NCBI GenBank assembly: GCA_038373865.1
Contig: JAXGGA010004753.1
Coordinates: 20,833 to 84,832 of the forward strand
Direction of reading: 5' to 3'
Origin: Uloborus plumipes
Taxonomy: Eukaryota > Arthropoda > Arachnida > Araneae > Uloboridae
DNA length: 64,000 bases
Position numbers and translations under genes: made by a program. The notes under the pieces are model-generated. The model searched no databases and was not told where the DNA came from. It saw only the letters and a program-made list of their open reading frames with translations. This document shows, in pieces, positions 22,529-33,807 of this stretch. How positions within the stretch are numbered: the stretch's first letter is position 1; the number at the start of each line of letters is the position of its first letter.

Positions 22529-23258
22529 TTTGAAAAAGTCTTTGTGCAACAGACACACACAACACCATTTTCATCCTCATTCCCACTCATCCATAGAAAA
22601 ACAAGCTTGCGTCGCCCCATATCGCGTACTTCGTACGATATTGCGCCCTACCAAATGTCACGTGCTTCTCCAACTTGATTATAACTCTTAAATCACCTGC
22701 ATCAATATTATGCTGGAAGTTGAATAGCTACTGATAATGCATGCATAATGCACGTTAATGCGGAAGAAATTACTTAGAAAGTTTTAATTTTCAAAAGATA
22801 AGAACGGTGCAATGTGATAACCACAGCACGGTAAAAAAAGTAATCAATTCGGAAGTCAAAAAAAGACACACAGATGATCTCCTCAACTGCAGCTTAGACC
22901 ACTGTTTTTGGTCTCAAAAAAAAAAAAAAAAAAGAAAAGAAAAAGAAAAAAAAAGAAAGAAAGAAAAGAAAAAAAAAAAGAAAAGGGAAAAAAAGCATCA
23001 ATTTTTAGTCAATTTCTTCGAAATTCTCCGTATATGTCGGACACATGGAACAAAAATACCTCATATTAGGAAGTACCGTCATTTTGGGTGATTTTAATTT
23101 ACTTTAAATGTTCTTCCTTTTTTTTTTTCTTCTTTTTTTTTTTGCTAATATAAAGATTCTGATGCCTCAGTAACATGAAAAAAAAATACAATTTATGAAC
23201 TGCGTACGTATTTGTATCCGATAATTTACTCAGAACTCAAGTGAAATTCCACCCCTTA
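22529..23258. other. No gene seen; A/G-rich low complexity
   Basis: 22917-22985 is a poly-A/G tract that creates a Lys-rich spurious frame (22807-23091 plus). 23118-23144 is T-rich. No other structure recognised. Confidence 0.45.
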
Positions 23259-24300
23259 GGGCGCTTTTCCACTTGACGACACGACAACGACGAAAGTCGG
23301 ACGGTAATACTGCAACGATAAGTACCGTGTCGTGTCATTTATAGCACTGTTTTTCCACTTAAACGATATCGTTTCTCCGAACGGGTCATTTTCCACCGCA
23401 TTTCATAACGAGATAGCACCGTGCTCACACGTATATTATTATGGCTCCTCCATTTAACAGATTACGACTGTTATATTTACTTTACCTCCAGAAAAAGAAA
23501 ACAAATGAAAATACGATATTGAGTGCATGATATTCACAACTTTATTACATTCTCACCTTGTTTACTAAGAACGAAACGCATACTATCTGCTGGAATCACA
23601 AAGCGATAAATGGCGGATCTAATCTCCAATAGCGCTAATACTCCCAAAAGGTTGCCATAGCACTTTTTAAAATTAAGTCACAGTTCGCCATTATATAGTT
23701 GGTCGTCGCAATATTGTTGTTTTGTTTTGTTTTCGTAATTGTAGTGCTCTTTAGTACTAAGCGAGTATATCCCCATTTCGTTATACTGAAGATAATTCGT
23801 TAATAAATATGTTTCGTTGTCAATCGTCTTTTCGTTGACACCATCGCTTCTGGGCGAATAGATTCGCCATTTATCGCTCGACGGCGCTAACACTATCAGA
23901 ATGAAAATTTGAGTTTTTTTGTAGCATTAAAAATCGTCTGAGCAACAATAATGAAACAAAATACCAAATAAAATGAATAAAATTGTTTAATTGCTACATC
24001 TTTTGCTTATCGTCTGCAAATTGAAGCTTATATTTATTAATACAGAGATGTCGAATTTAAACGCCATTGCTATAGTTCGAAGAAAGTAAACAGATGGATG
24101 AATATCGTCCCGAGACGGAAGCCATCCGACACGAATGGGAGGACAAACGACAGCATTCGGTCGGAGACGGCACAATCGTCCTAGAATCGGGAGATGGAAA
24201 AGCGCATAGCATATTTTAATGCATTTTGCGTGCTCCAATGTCGGATGACGACAATCGCTTACGATTTATCGTTGCCGTGTCGGTAAGTGGAAAAGCGACC
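23259..24300. mobile_element. PIF/Harbinger-like DNA element, 1.04 kb
   Basis: Ends GGGCGCTTTTCCACTTGACG and, reversed, GGTCGCTTTTCCACTTACCG. The similarity continues over about 30 bp through GACACG and CAACGA. It is preceded by TTA (23256-23258) and followed by ATA, a 3-bp target with one mismatch. Internal blocks repeat the terminal TTTTCCACTT theme (23352). No transposase motif is visible, so it is probably non-autonomous. Confidence 0.6.
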
Positions 24301-24419
24301 ATAATGATCCTTAAAGGGGTGAACCTTCCATTACTGACCACACCACCCAAAACGAAAAACTTCATCAACGCACATACACAGCTTCTGTGCGTCGCTCAGA
24401 TCAGAGACCACACCGCATA

Positions 24420-24710
24420 AAAAACCCACCTCACTTTCACATAAAATTAAAAACAACCGAAGACACTTCGGGAGCAGCGCGTCTTTGTCCGGGCGCGAAT
24501 GAATCCCAATCGGACACAGCATCTCTCCCCCGCACAAAGGGCTCCGTGACCACGTGGGATCAATGGGGTAGTCGTCGCGTGACTCTCCAGCACGATTCTT
24601 TCTGCGCTAATCGTCTGGGGGCGACTCGGACTTCCTCATTAGAGAACTCCGCCACTCCACGCTGCTCTGCTCTCCTGTCATTCCTGGTGGTGCTGTAGCG
24701 TAGCAGATGT
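24420..24710. other. GC-rich, apparently single-copy island
   Basis: Distinctly GC-rich relative to the window, with several CpG and a CACGTG E-box (24552). It shares no sequence with the repeats listed here. On the minus strand it precedes a possible donor (GTGAGGTGGGT near 24425). It could be an alternative promoter/first exon of the minus-strand host gene, but the short frames across it have no recognisable protein. Confidence 0.3.
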
Positions 24711-24774
24711 GAAGGTAGCAAGGGGTTTTGCTCGAGTTGGTATTATGCAAATGGGATAACTGCTAAGTGTGGAG

Positions 24775-25164
24775 TACACTCTTAAAAATTTTCCTGACAT
24801 TTCACGGTAAAAGTTACTGGCATCCATGTATAGCCAGTAACTTTTACCGTAAATTCCTATTTTACTGTAAATTTTACGGTAGAGAAAAGTTAGCGTTGAA
24901 ATGCGGAAGATGCCAGCAGTTAGGATCGAACCCGAGACGCCGGTTATCGCATTTTGTTTCCTTATGCATTGTACCGAATAGAACACATGTGACGAACAGA
25001 AATCGAGTGTTAAGTGCTTCTCACAGTAAATCCAGTGGTTTCTCAATTGGCGCTGAAATCGTTTCTTTTTTCTGGTACAATTTACTGTAAATATTTTCTG
25101 TATTGCAAATGCTACATTTTACAAAAAATTACCAGAAAAGTTTCTTGAATTTTTAACAGTGTAT
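24775..25164. mobile_element. TIR element with TACACTSTTAAAAATT ends
   Basis: Left end TACACTCTTAAAAATTTTCC; the right end reversed is TACACTGTTAAAAATTCAAG. The left part contains inverted TTTACCGT/ACGGTAAA motifs. On the minus strand a GGGTTCGATCCTAAC block near 24920-24935 is a good Pol III B-box match. Superfamily uncertain; no protein. Confidence 0.6.
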
Positions 25165-25187
25165 CGTTTACGAAAGGGAGCAATTTC

Positions 25188-25339
25188 CAGGCCAATCATT
25201 TCTAATTTTTCCAGGGGAGGAGGGTATATACTCAATGTAAATTGTAAAGAAAAAACCACTCCCACTTTCATGCAAAAACATCAATTTTCCAAGGCCAGGG
25301 GATAGTTGATCCCCCGGACCTCCCTTAATGACGGGCCCG
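25188..25339 (-). mobile_element. hAT-type MITE E, copy 2
   Basis: 152 bp, reverse orientation relative to 18732-18899. The right tip reversed is CGGGCCCGTCATTAAGGGAGG; the left tip is CAGGCCAATCATTTC. Flanks GCAATTTC (25180-25187) and ACAATTTC (25340-25347) are an 8-bp duplication with one mismatch. Confidence 0.8.
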
Positions 25340-25347
25340 ACAATTTC

Positions 25348-26850
25348 ATCACAATCGAGACGGTAATGCAAAGAAACAATTGTAAAGAGTGATCAAGGTT
25401 TTTTTTTTTACGATAATGCCAATCAATTATTGTATCGAGTCCAACGTTTTACCGATCAGTTCATCACGGCATGATGCTTTTTTTTTTTTTAAACAAACAC
25501 CCGAGAAAATTTTCTGTGTTTAAAAGAGTGTTTTATCTTTCAAAAACATAAACAGACGACACGTATTGGGCGAGAAAAGTGGCAGGTTCCTGTTCTTACC
25601 AAGTCGAAGATAGAGAGCCCAGATCGTCTGGATTAAAGACAGTTATGTGTATGTTTGTCTGTTTGTTTGTTTTAACCCCCTGACGTTGGGAAGTCCCACG
25701 GTTACATGTTAAATGGACGAGATATCTCGTCAACAACTGCAACAGAGATTTGCAGACCACGCGCATTCCCCGAGACCGGCAATTATTCTTTCATGTGGCA
25801 CCACTATCGACGAAGGCATTGCCATGAGAATTTTGATGTCCAGTTTTCCCACTAGGTGGAGGCACCTCGGCTCTATTCAAAGGATTAGAGGTAGTTGGCC
25901 CAACCTCAATACCACACAAGAGGCATTGACTATACCTCGTCATGTATTCACGTTAAAGGTGACATAAAACGCACCTATACTCATTTTAAACAAATTTACT
26001 CCTTTCGTCCTGAAATATAAATATAATCACTCGAAATTATAATTTAATTTTATTCCGACAGTTTTGTTTTGGTACGAAATAAACTTCATTTTGCAAATGC
26101 TACGAAAATCAAAATTGTTGTTAAGCCCGCAATTAAATAGTTATTAAACTTCATTCTATGAGAACAGTCATATTTTCCTCTAAAAACAAAAGTTTAATTT
26201 ATTTGAAAAAAAATCTATAATACATTCGCAAATAGCTGTTGCCTGCCATAAAGATAAATGTCAAAAGCACTTTCAATTCGAATTAAATTAGAATAAATTC
26301 TGTTTGGCATTCTCCGCAGTCGTAAAGATGAGAGATACTGGACTGAACCAACAATAGCAATCTCAGACGAAACATTAAGCTCCACAAAGCCGCTTATTTC
26401 GTGACTATATTCACATAAATGGCAAAACAAGAAGTGAGTAGTAATGACCAGTCACGCGGAACAACTTTGAAACAAACACCCGGGAAAATTTTCTGCTATA
26501 CGATGCTCTCTATGCCAGAAATACCCGACTTGTCTTTCCAAACAGTAAAGCAATTTTTCAAATGACGATGTTAATTAGGGGTGCTGACCTGCAAATTGTA
26601 TGGGGGGGGGGGGGGGGGGCAGACGATACGGATTTTTCAGGCTATAGAATTCTAATATAAATAAAGGGAGGTCCAGGGATCCTTCCGAAAATTTTTGAAA
26701 TATTTGTTCCTTGAAAATGTCATTTTACATATTTTCTGATGTGTATATAATTTGTACAAACCTGTAACATGTGACAAGACGTTTTCAAGATAAAGTAATC
26801 TAAAAATTGGTATTCAAATTTTCTGGTTCAGTTATACCATATCACTTGTG
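25348..26850. other. No gene seen
   Basis: Contains a G run of about 19 bases near 26602-26620. An 84-codon plus frame at 25713-25967 has no recognisable domain. No element ends located. Confidence 0.4.
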
Positions 26851-27015
26851 TTAACCCTCTATGTCCCAAATTAATTAAGCAATGAATTTTTATACCTTTT
26901 TAAGTTTTTTTAGCTAAAAATGCACCAAACAACATAAATACCGAGTATAAAAATCTTGAAAATCAGTGGGGTCTAAGGCCCCCTACACCTTAGGGCCCCT
27001 AAAAAAACTGTTTAA

Positions 27016-27529
27016 CCCATTAATGCCTAGCGTCCCTTTTTAGGGACGGTCCAAAAAAGGGTCTGAATTTCCCCAAAATGAACATTTCAACCAAATAATA
27101 ATGTTCAATGAGTACCTTGGTATTGCTTCAATTCGTTATTAACAGATTGCAGCACATAACCATTGTAAAGTGTGTTCTGTAGCAGTTTTAATATGATCTT
27201 TATCAAAAATGACACCGTTCACAATCTCAAGAAAAAAAGCTAAGTTTTCAAAGTTATTCCCAGCTTCCCAGTTTATGTTAATTGCTGATTTTATTTCTTC
27301 TTATAAAATGTCTTTTTAAATATTATATCGCAGGCAGAAAAAAAATTTAGTAAAAAAAGTATGTACCCTCTGGGGTCTATCGTAACTTTTAAGGGACGAT
27401 TTTTCTTTCCTTAATAAAACAATTATTTTTTACGTAATATTTTTTTTATTATTTTTCCTGTCCATTAAACACTGTTTGTAACCAGTATACAAAATATCTT
27501 TGGAAAAAAAAATGTCAGGCATTAATAGG
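27016..27529. mobile_element. piggyBac-type MITE nested in MITE B
   Basis: 514 bp between TTAA at 27012-27015 and 27530-27533. Begins CCCATTAATGCCTAGCG and ends GTCAGGCATTAATAGG, TIR about 14 bp. Both tips carry an internal GGGAC/GTCCC-like block (TTTTTAGGGACGGTCC). The surrounding MITE B sequence rejoins across it when compared with the 8-kb copy. Confidence 0.8.
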
Positions 27530-28370
27530 TTAAAAGGTACCATTTGGAAATTTTTCCGTGATAAAAGTTTCAGACTTCCTATTTCTGAACAAATATTACA
27601 ACAAGAACTAAGTTCATATTAATAATGTAAAAATGTGCTTGTCGTTGTGTTTTTAACTTTTATTTTATTCACCAAAAATGTTGTTTTGAACATGAATGAC
27701 TTTATAATTGAGCTTTAGTGTAAAGGGTGACAAAGTGTGTCTTGGTATTGCTTCAATTCGTTATTAACAGATTGCAGCACATAACCATTGTAAAGTGTGT
27801 TCTGTAGCAGTTTTAATATGATCTTTATCAAAAATGACACCGTTCACAATCTCAAGAAAAAAAAGCTAAGTTTTCAAAGTTATTCCCAGCTTCCCAGTTT
27901 ATGTTAATTGCTGATTTTATTTCCTCTTATAAAATGTCTTTTTAAATATTATATCGCAGGCAGAAAAAAAATTTAGCAAAAAAAGTATGTACCCTCTGGG
28001 GTCTATCGTAACTTTTAAGGGACGATTTTTCTTTCCTTAATAAAACAATTATTTTTTACGTGATATTTTTTTTATTAATTTTCCTGTCCATTAAACACTG
28101 TTTGTAACCAGTATACAAAATATCTTTGGAAAAAAAAATGTCAGGCATTAATAGGTTAAAAGGTACCATTTGGAAATTTTTCCGTGATTAAAGTTTCAGA
28201 CTTCCTATTTCTGAACAAATATTACAACAAGAACTAAGTTCATATTAATAATGTAAAAATGTGCTTGTCGTTGTGTTTTTAACTTTTATTTTATTCACCA
28301 AAAATGTTGTTTTGAACATGAATGACTTTATAATTGAGCTTTAGTGTAAAGGGTGACAAAGTGTGTCTTG
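27117..28370 (+). repeat. 625-bp tandem duplication
   Basis: Two head-to-tail copies with period 625, sharing CTTGGTATTGC at 27117 and 27742. Only a handful of differences are visible: TTTCTTCTT/TTTCCTCTT, CGTAATA/CGTGATA, GATAAAAG/GATTAAAG and small A-run changes. The unit starts inside the nested MITE and ends in outer sequence. The second copy ends at a C run (28371-28385). Confidence 0.95.
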
Positions 28371-28574
28371 CCCCCCCCCCCCCCCAAGAAAGCGCCAAGC
28401 TCTGGCACTGCACCGGGCTCCCCCTGTTTTTACCAAGTTCCTTCGCTTCTGAAGAACATGGAGTGGTACTTTCAAGTTACTAACATGATTCCAGCCATTT
28501 AGAATTTATAATACTAAATTAATATAAGCGGGACTTAAGTGAGTCCTGTCGGGGCATAAAGGGTTAAGAAACAT

Positions 28575-28857
28575 TGTTGCAGTTCTAATTTGCGACAAGT
28601 CGTGCAGTGGACATACATTGCTAGGGGCTGTGAATTTAAAAGAAACTTTTGAAGTCTTAGAAACTCCCCCCTCATATTTGACGCACCGTCATCATAGCAG
28701 TCCTCTTTATTCTTAAATAATGAAAAGGCAAGTCTAGGCTTACGAGAAAATACATCTTTTAGTATATTAAACAGGGTCTTTGCATTGATATCTGGAGTTT
28801 TAGAAAGGCCTACAAATTCCTCAAACTTTACCATTGTCATGAACAATCCTCAAGCAC
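28575..28857 (-). pseudogene. Fragment of ZMYM1-like hAT transposase
   Basis: A minus-strand frame of about 90 codons contains EEFVGLSKTPDINAKTLFNI, then CYDDGASNMRGEF and AMYVHCTTCRKLEL. This order and spacing is the middle of the DUF4371/hAT transposase domain found in zinc-finger MYM type 1-like proteins, where YDGASNM and YVHC-H-L motifs are conserved. The upstream zinc-finger part and the C-terminal dimerisation domain are missing. It abuts the end of MITE B, so it is a transposon relic and not a working gene. Confidence 0.75.
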
Positions 28858-29037
28858 ATAACAAAAAAAAAACCTCTTCCTCAAGTAATGCATTTACCAC
28901 TCCCTCTAATTAAAGACAAACAATTACTGGAGGGCGGGGGGCTTAAGCCCCACAGACTCGAAATTGTAGTACAAAAGTTGTTCATAAATTTCTTTTTCTC
29001 TTTCAGCAGTTTTTTAGATAGTATATAGGGTAAGTGC

Positions 29038-29498
29038 TCCAGGTAGTCGAATATTTAAGAGATCTTTTGTTGATCTTGGCTAACCTAGAACTTTCAGCTA
29101 TCAATATAGCAACAAAAAAAAAGTAAAACTTTAGAATGAACCTTTCTGATAGTGAATCACCTACTTGTTTCAGAAATTAAAAAAAAAATATGTTAAAATC
29201 CAAGCTGTTGTCAACCCTATTAAATGCTCCAGTAGTCGGCCACAGAATCATCTTAGCTGAAAAATAAGCAGAACCGCAAATCTTGGATGACGCGCACATC
29301 ATTCAAAATGAAATGACTCATTACTAATTCAAAAAAAGTACCCAAAACTTAACTGCCACTGGTTGATGATTGAGGATAGGTACATGAATGTGTGAATGCG
29401 TCATATCTGATTTTGAATTAAAAATGTACTATTCATGAGGAGTTTTCGGTCATTGTGGCCGACTACTGGAGACTGGCCGATTATTGGAGCACTTACCC
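29038..29498. mobile_element. Tc1/mariner-type MITE
   Basis: 461 bp flanked by TA (29036-29037, 29499-29500). TIR GGGTAAGTGCTCCA is perfect over 14 bp. GTAGTCGGCC-type subterminal motifs recur at 29230 and, inverted, near 29460. No coding capacity. Confidence 0.78.
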
Positions 29499-29500
29499 TA

Positions 29501-30062
29501 TTCAAAAATATGTTTGAAAATTAGGTTTATATGTACTTGATGTTGTTCAAAGAATGATTTTTTTTTACTTTTGCACACCTTACATTTATAAAAATCGTAC
29601 TTTGATTTTTTGCTCGAAGTTCTGTTTTGAAGTCTTGTTTATTTTTTCTTTTCTCTCTCTCTCTCTCACCTCTCTCTTTTCATCTAACCAATTATTTACA
29701 GGAAGAAGAATCCAGGTTGACGAGTACCTAGACACGCAATAAAAAAAGGTACTCAGAAATTAATAATCATAGTTCATTGTTTGCGGTAAGAAAAATGTAA
29801 ATAAACGCTAGCATAAAATGCTAGTTAAAATGATGCGAAATAGCATGCGATTTCGTTTAAAGACTTGAAGCATATGTGCTGGGAATCAAACAGGTGTTCA
29901 GAAGCAAAGAAAACAGTTGATGACAGATGCAAATTGTTATTATTTTTATTCAAAGCAAGCAGTGGAGAAAGGTTTTTCCATGTTAATAGTTTAGCATCCC
30001 TCCCCCTAGGCAGTCTTTATTGTAATTGCTAAGTTTGAGATATCGATGATTATAATCGATTC
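29501..30062. other. No gene seen; CT microsatellite
   Basis: CT-rich run at about 29651-29678. A 62-codon plus frame over it is a repeat artefact. Confidence 0.45.
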
Positions 30063-30222
30063 ATGCAAGTCATTTCAAGTTTTTCCAAAAGGGGGCAAAG
30101 GGTGCAAACACAATGCAATTTCATCGAAAAATAGCAAAAACCACGCCCACTTATATGCTAATACATTGATTTTTCAAAGCCAGCAATTGACACCCACCCC
30201 CCCCCCCCTAATAACTGGCCTG
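30063..30222 (-). mobile_element. hAT-type MITE E, copy 3
   Basis: 160 bp in reverse orientation. The right tip reversed is CAGGCCAGTTATTAGG, and the interior keeps the CCACGCCCACTTATATG block. Flanks ATCGATTC (30055-30062) and TTCGATTC (30223-30230) form an 8-bp duplication with one mismatch. Confidence 0.78.
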
Positions 30223-30230
30223 TTCGATTC

Positions 30231-31723
30231 TTAGAGATATTTTTATCTGGAATGTGCTCCACTTATATGTAGAAAATATTTTTCGACACTGGGCTTGATA
30301 TCCATCAGTATGGATCAGAAAAAGACAAACAATTTTTGAGCTTTATCAGAAGAGAAAAACTCAATTTCCTTTTTTTTACAGGCAATTGGGATAACTTTAT
30401 TAACTTACTATAATTGACATCGAGACCAAAAATGAGCTCCACCTTCACTAATTAAGCAGCCTTTCTGATGACAAAAAAATCGTTAGCAATCAGCACACGA
30501 TTAGTGAAATTTCTCGCACATTTCTCTTTTTCAAGTAGAATAGAATCAAACACATATTTTCCGTGTCATCTGCAATTAAGTATCACTTGAATTGGCAGCG
30601 TTTCAACAATGTAACGATGACTGACAGCCAAGACTTTTTACTTTGACTTTAGTTTTCAATACACTTTTATCGGTTAGGCTTTATAAATTCTATTCTAGAT
30701 ACTCATTTTGAGTTGATTTGATATCAAGTGCTCTGATTTTTTAAAACTAATAACATGGGTTTGAAGTATAGTTGAGCTGTAGTAACTTGATGCTTGACCT
30801 TGCACGAGATCAGTTATTTATGTTTGGGCTGAAAGTTGAGGAATTCTTACATTGGCACAACGCCAATAAGCGTTATCGTAATGCAAACAAACTTTCCTCA
30901 ACCAAATTTTAGCAAACGGAATCGTTAAAGCTTTAGCAGATTGGAAGACAAATTATCAGAGTCAAACTGCAGAGCTCATCTCTGCTTTTTGAAAATTAAA
31001 GTTTCCACGGGTGTTTTATGCTGTTAGATAGTAACAGTTCATTACCCTTGCTGGGTTTAAAACCAATATAAATATCATTCCAATGTAAAAAATTCACCCC
31101 ACAAAACGGTAAACAAAAAAAGTTGCAGTTTCACATATGGAAGAATTTTAAATTCATATGTGTGAACGAACCGGACTATAAATTACACCGCATGACGACT
31201 ACTTCATTTCTGTATTTTAGAAAATAAGAAATCATTGTTGTATACAGTGCAGTCTTTTCTTCCTGATTAGCAATACATTACTAGTTTTCTCACCCTAATA
31301 AGGGATCGTCCACAAATAATGTTGTTATATGAGGGGAAGGACGTTTAATTATGAGTTCATGACAAGGAGAAGTAAGGAGATACTGAGGAGTGTGACATCA
31401 AGAGTTAAGTTATATTAAAAAAAAAAAAAACACTGTGCTATGTCTGTGTAAAATAGCGTAACATGTGTCAACATGTCTGGGAAGAGATGAGTTGGAATGT
31501 GACACTTTGTGACAGAAGGATTGGAGAGGGTCAAACATTGGCAACGGGAGAAGAATATAGTTGAAATGTGACATTTGTGATAAAAGGATTGGAGTGTGGT
31601 CAAACATGTTGGAAAAAATGTGACATCATTTATGGCGATCTTCCAACAGAGATAAATCAAATAGTTCAGAATATTTAACACCAAAAGTGACCCAAAAGCC
31701 ACGTGAAGAAATAAAAAGCTCAC
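30231..31723 (-). other. Putative first part of spectraplakin intron; no other feature
   Basis: If 31724-31883 is a first coding exon, this is the start of its intron on the minus strand. No further exon, including the expected calponin-homology exon, is visible here or further left. Confidence 0.4.
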
Positions 31724-31883
31724 CTGCAATTCTCAACACAGCTCGATCAGCAGGATCTAGTTGCAAAATACTGAGTGGCTTATCCTTCATCCATTCCGAC
31801 AAGCTCTCTTGGAACAAATTGGCATCGTGCACGACACCGTACCAACCCCACAGGCAGTACTCGGACAGCACGGGTGCAGTCAT
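31724..31883 (-). CDS. shot: Spectraplakin (short stop/MACF1-like) alternative first coding exon
   Basis: A 160-nt open exon on the minus strand: ATG (31883-31881), 53 codons, one extra base, then the splice donor CAG|GTGAGC. The protein ends LQLDPADRAVLRIA. In MACF1/dystonin/shot the corresponding residues (LDPAERAVVRVA or close) lie just before DERD and the first calponin-homology domain, with a phase-1 junction that supplies the G of an Asp codon, as the leftover G here would. Spectraplakins cross-link actin and microtubules and use many alternative first exons. The N-terminal part (MTAPVLSEYCLWGWYG) is probably isoform-specific. Kozak context is fair (A at -3). The downstream CH-domain exons are not in the window. 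The exon assignment rests on recall of the family, not on a search; the open frame and donor are read directly. Confidence 0.7.
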
Positions 31884-31954
31884 CGTGCGCCGGCTCCAAA
31901 CAGTACCGCCACAGTACTGCTGCGTAATCCAGTACTCTCACAGCAACCGTTCAT
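31880..31954 (-). other. Upstream ORF overlapping the start codon by ATGA
   Basis: A 24-codon frame starts at 31954 and ends with TGA at 31882-31880, so its stop overlaps the exon's ATG as ATGA. If this stretch is in the mature 5' leader, the upstream ORF could limit or couple initiation of the spectraplakin isoform. Whether it is transcribed is unknown. Confidence 0.4.
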
Positions 31955-32450
31955 AATTTCTTTTGGAAAATGAATCCCATGTTTTTTTTTATCGAATATA
32001 TTTGATTTTATTTCATAAAAAATAGCATTTTAGTGTGAATTTTGTAGTGGATACTGTATTATAGTTGATCAAAACACACACACGCACGTACACTAAATCA
32101 GACTTCACTCATAACTCGAACTATAAATGTCATGCAACGAAAGGCACACAGTATGATTCATTCATCTACTTTTATCGATGTTTTTTTGAGCTTAGGGTTA
32201 ACGACGGTCGTCAGTTTTCGTTCGATCGCGTGTTTTTCCAGCTCCCTTCTGGAAAACACCTCTCGTTTCGAATGGAGAAAGAGGGGTTGCCCGTGGCTTC
32301 TGTCAGACCGGCACGCTTTGTCGCCAAGATCGCCTAAGGCGTCGCCGCTGGCGATGTTATTCATGATGATATTAAGTAGCTCCCAGTTTGCTCATTGGAT
32401 GAGTCAGCAGGTGTGCTAACGGTTTGGTGGCTTCAAGAGTGCGGTCAATA
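31955..32450 (-). promoter_or_regulatory. GC-richer probable leader/promoter of the spectraplakin exon
   Basis: 32200-32440 is clearly richer in GC and CpG than the flanking AT-rich DNA. On the minus strand it carries a TGCTGACTCA site (AP-1/Maf type) directly followed by CCAATGAGC, a CCAAT-box match (32390-32409). No TATA box is obvious. A 68-codon minus frame (32158-32364) has no recognisable domain and may be leader sequence. Promoter function is inferred from position and composition only. Confidence 0.35.
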
Positions 32451-33807
32451 TTCTAAAATATCTCATCGATGACTTGCAGTTCTATTCGAGTCGTTTTTCG
32501 ATCTATTTTTTTCCCGCGGAAATATTTCATCGATTGAACTTAGTGTTCGTTTGATACTCGGTACATATACATCAATGTAACTAATGCTCTCATGTTAGCA
32601 TCATTTATTTTCGTGCGAAATCGTTAAGTTTTGAGCAGAATAAGAGAGCTATGTGTGCTGTAATTTCTTTAAAACATTTTAAAAGTTAAATCTGAAGAGC
32701 TCGGAAAAAATTTATAAGATTTTTTGAAGATGTTTTAATGGCTTAACCCTCAAGATATCTGAAGAGTTTGTACAGATATCTGAATAATATCTTAAGAAAA
32801 TGAGTGTACTTTGACCAACGGCGTTACAAGGGCAGGGTACTGCAAAGGGACGTATGCACCAAACAAGATTTGTTCTCGAAATTGAAAAAGAAGTTTTAAC
32901 TCTATTTTTAAAACGGATTATGAGGCTTAAAAATAACTAAAATAAATACACTAAAACTGCAGTGTGAACAAAATATTAAAAAGGTAAGTAAGAGGGAATA
33001 GCATGAAACCGAAGAAGAGAAAAATTGTTCTACATGAATATAAAATAATTGCCGTTCTGTTTTTTTTTCTTCACTTTGTTATAAAGGCGATAAATAGAAC
33101 AAATTATTCCCACGAAAAATGATATGCACATAGTTTACCTTTATTAGAACAAATCTTTCTCTCTCTCTCCCTCTCTCTCTCATGAGTTTCTTATTAGTTA
33201 ATATCACTTTTAATGATGAAAATATCTTTTAAACTTCTGAAGCTGTTTTTGGAAAGTACTTGAGTGAAACAAAGTGAGTGAACTTTTGCCGACTTATTTC
33301 TATATCTGTAGTCAACTCTTCAGAACTTTTATTTTTTCTTGGCCATACATTTACTGCTTTCAACAAATTAATGTGGGGCAAATCAAATTTCTATTCTAAA
33401 GAATGTTATTACAGTTTTGCAACTCAGAAATCTCAGTCACTCATACCTACTAAACGGTACTAAAAGTGCTCTGAACAACTACTTTAATTTAAGATCTCTG
33501 ACTGATTTTTCTTTTTTCTTATTGAAAGGGGCACTTCATTTCCACGAAATAGATTTCGATGGGCTGTCAAAATTTTTCTATCTTTTCTTTTCTTATGAAA
33601 TACAAAATATTTTTTCGGGTAAAAGATCTAAAAACATATGAAAATGGCAGTCATTTTTTTTTCTCCTTAATAAGCCATTTTTATGCAACTAATGCCTCCA
33701 AAAGAAGCCATTAAAATGCAATTTCTTACACTTACGAAATTGAACGTTTTATTATAACGTTAATAACGTGTCATAAAAATAAAAAATCTGGTATGGACCC
33801 CACACTA
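32451..33807. other. No gene seen
   Basis: AT-rich with a CT run at about 33159-33181. Upstream of the putative spectraplakin promoter; could be intergenic or intron of a longer isoform. Confidence 0.4.

Larger units (their letters stand above)
26855..28563 (-). mobile_element. piggyBac-type MITE B, copy 2, nested and expanded
   Basis: TTAA at 26851-26854 and 28564-28567; ends CCCTCTATGTCCC and GGGGCATAAAGGG. The flanking parts align in reverse with 8171-8693. It has grown from about 225 bp by insertion of a second TTAA element (27016-27529) and then a 625-bp tandem duplication (27117-28370). Confidence 0.8.

Noticed and set aside
22807..23091. Lys-rich plus-strand frame
   Set aside because: Encoded by the A/G-rich low-complexity tract.
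24678..25090. Frames of 107 and 122 codons on both strands
   Set aside because: They overlap each other and the TIR element at 24775-25164; no recognisable protein.
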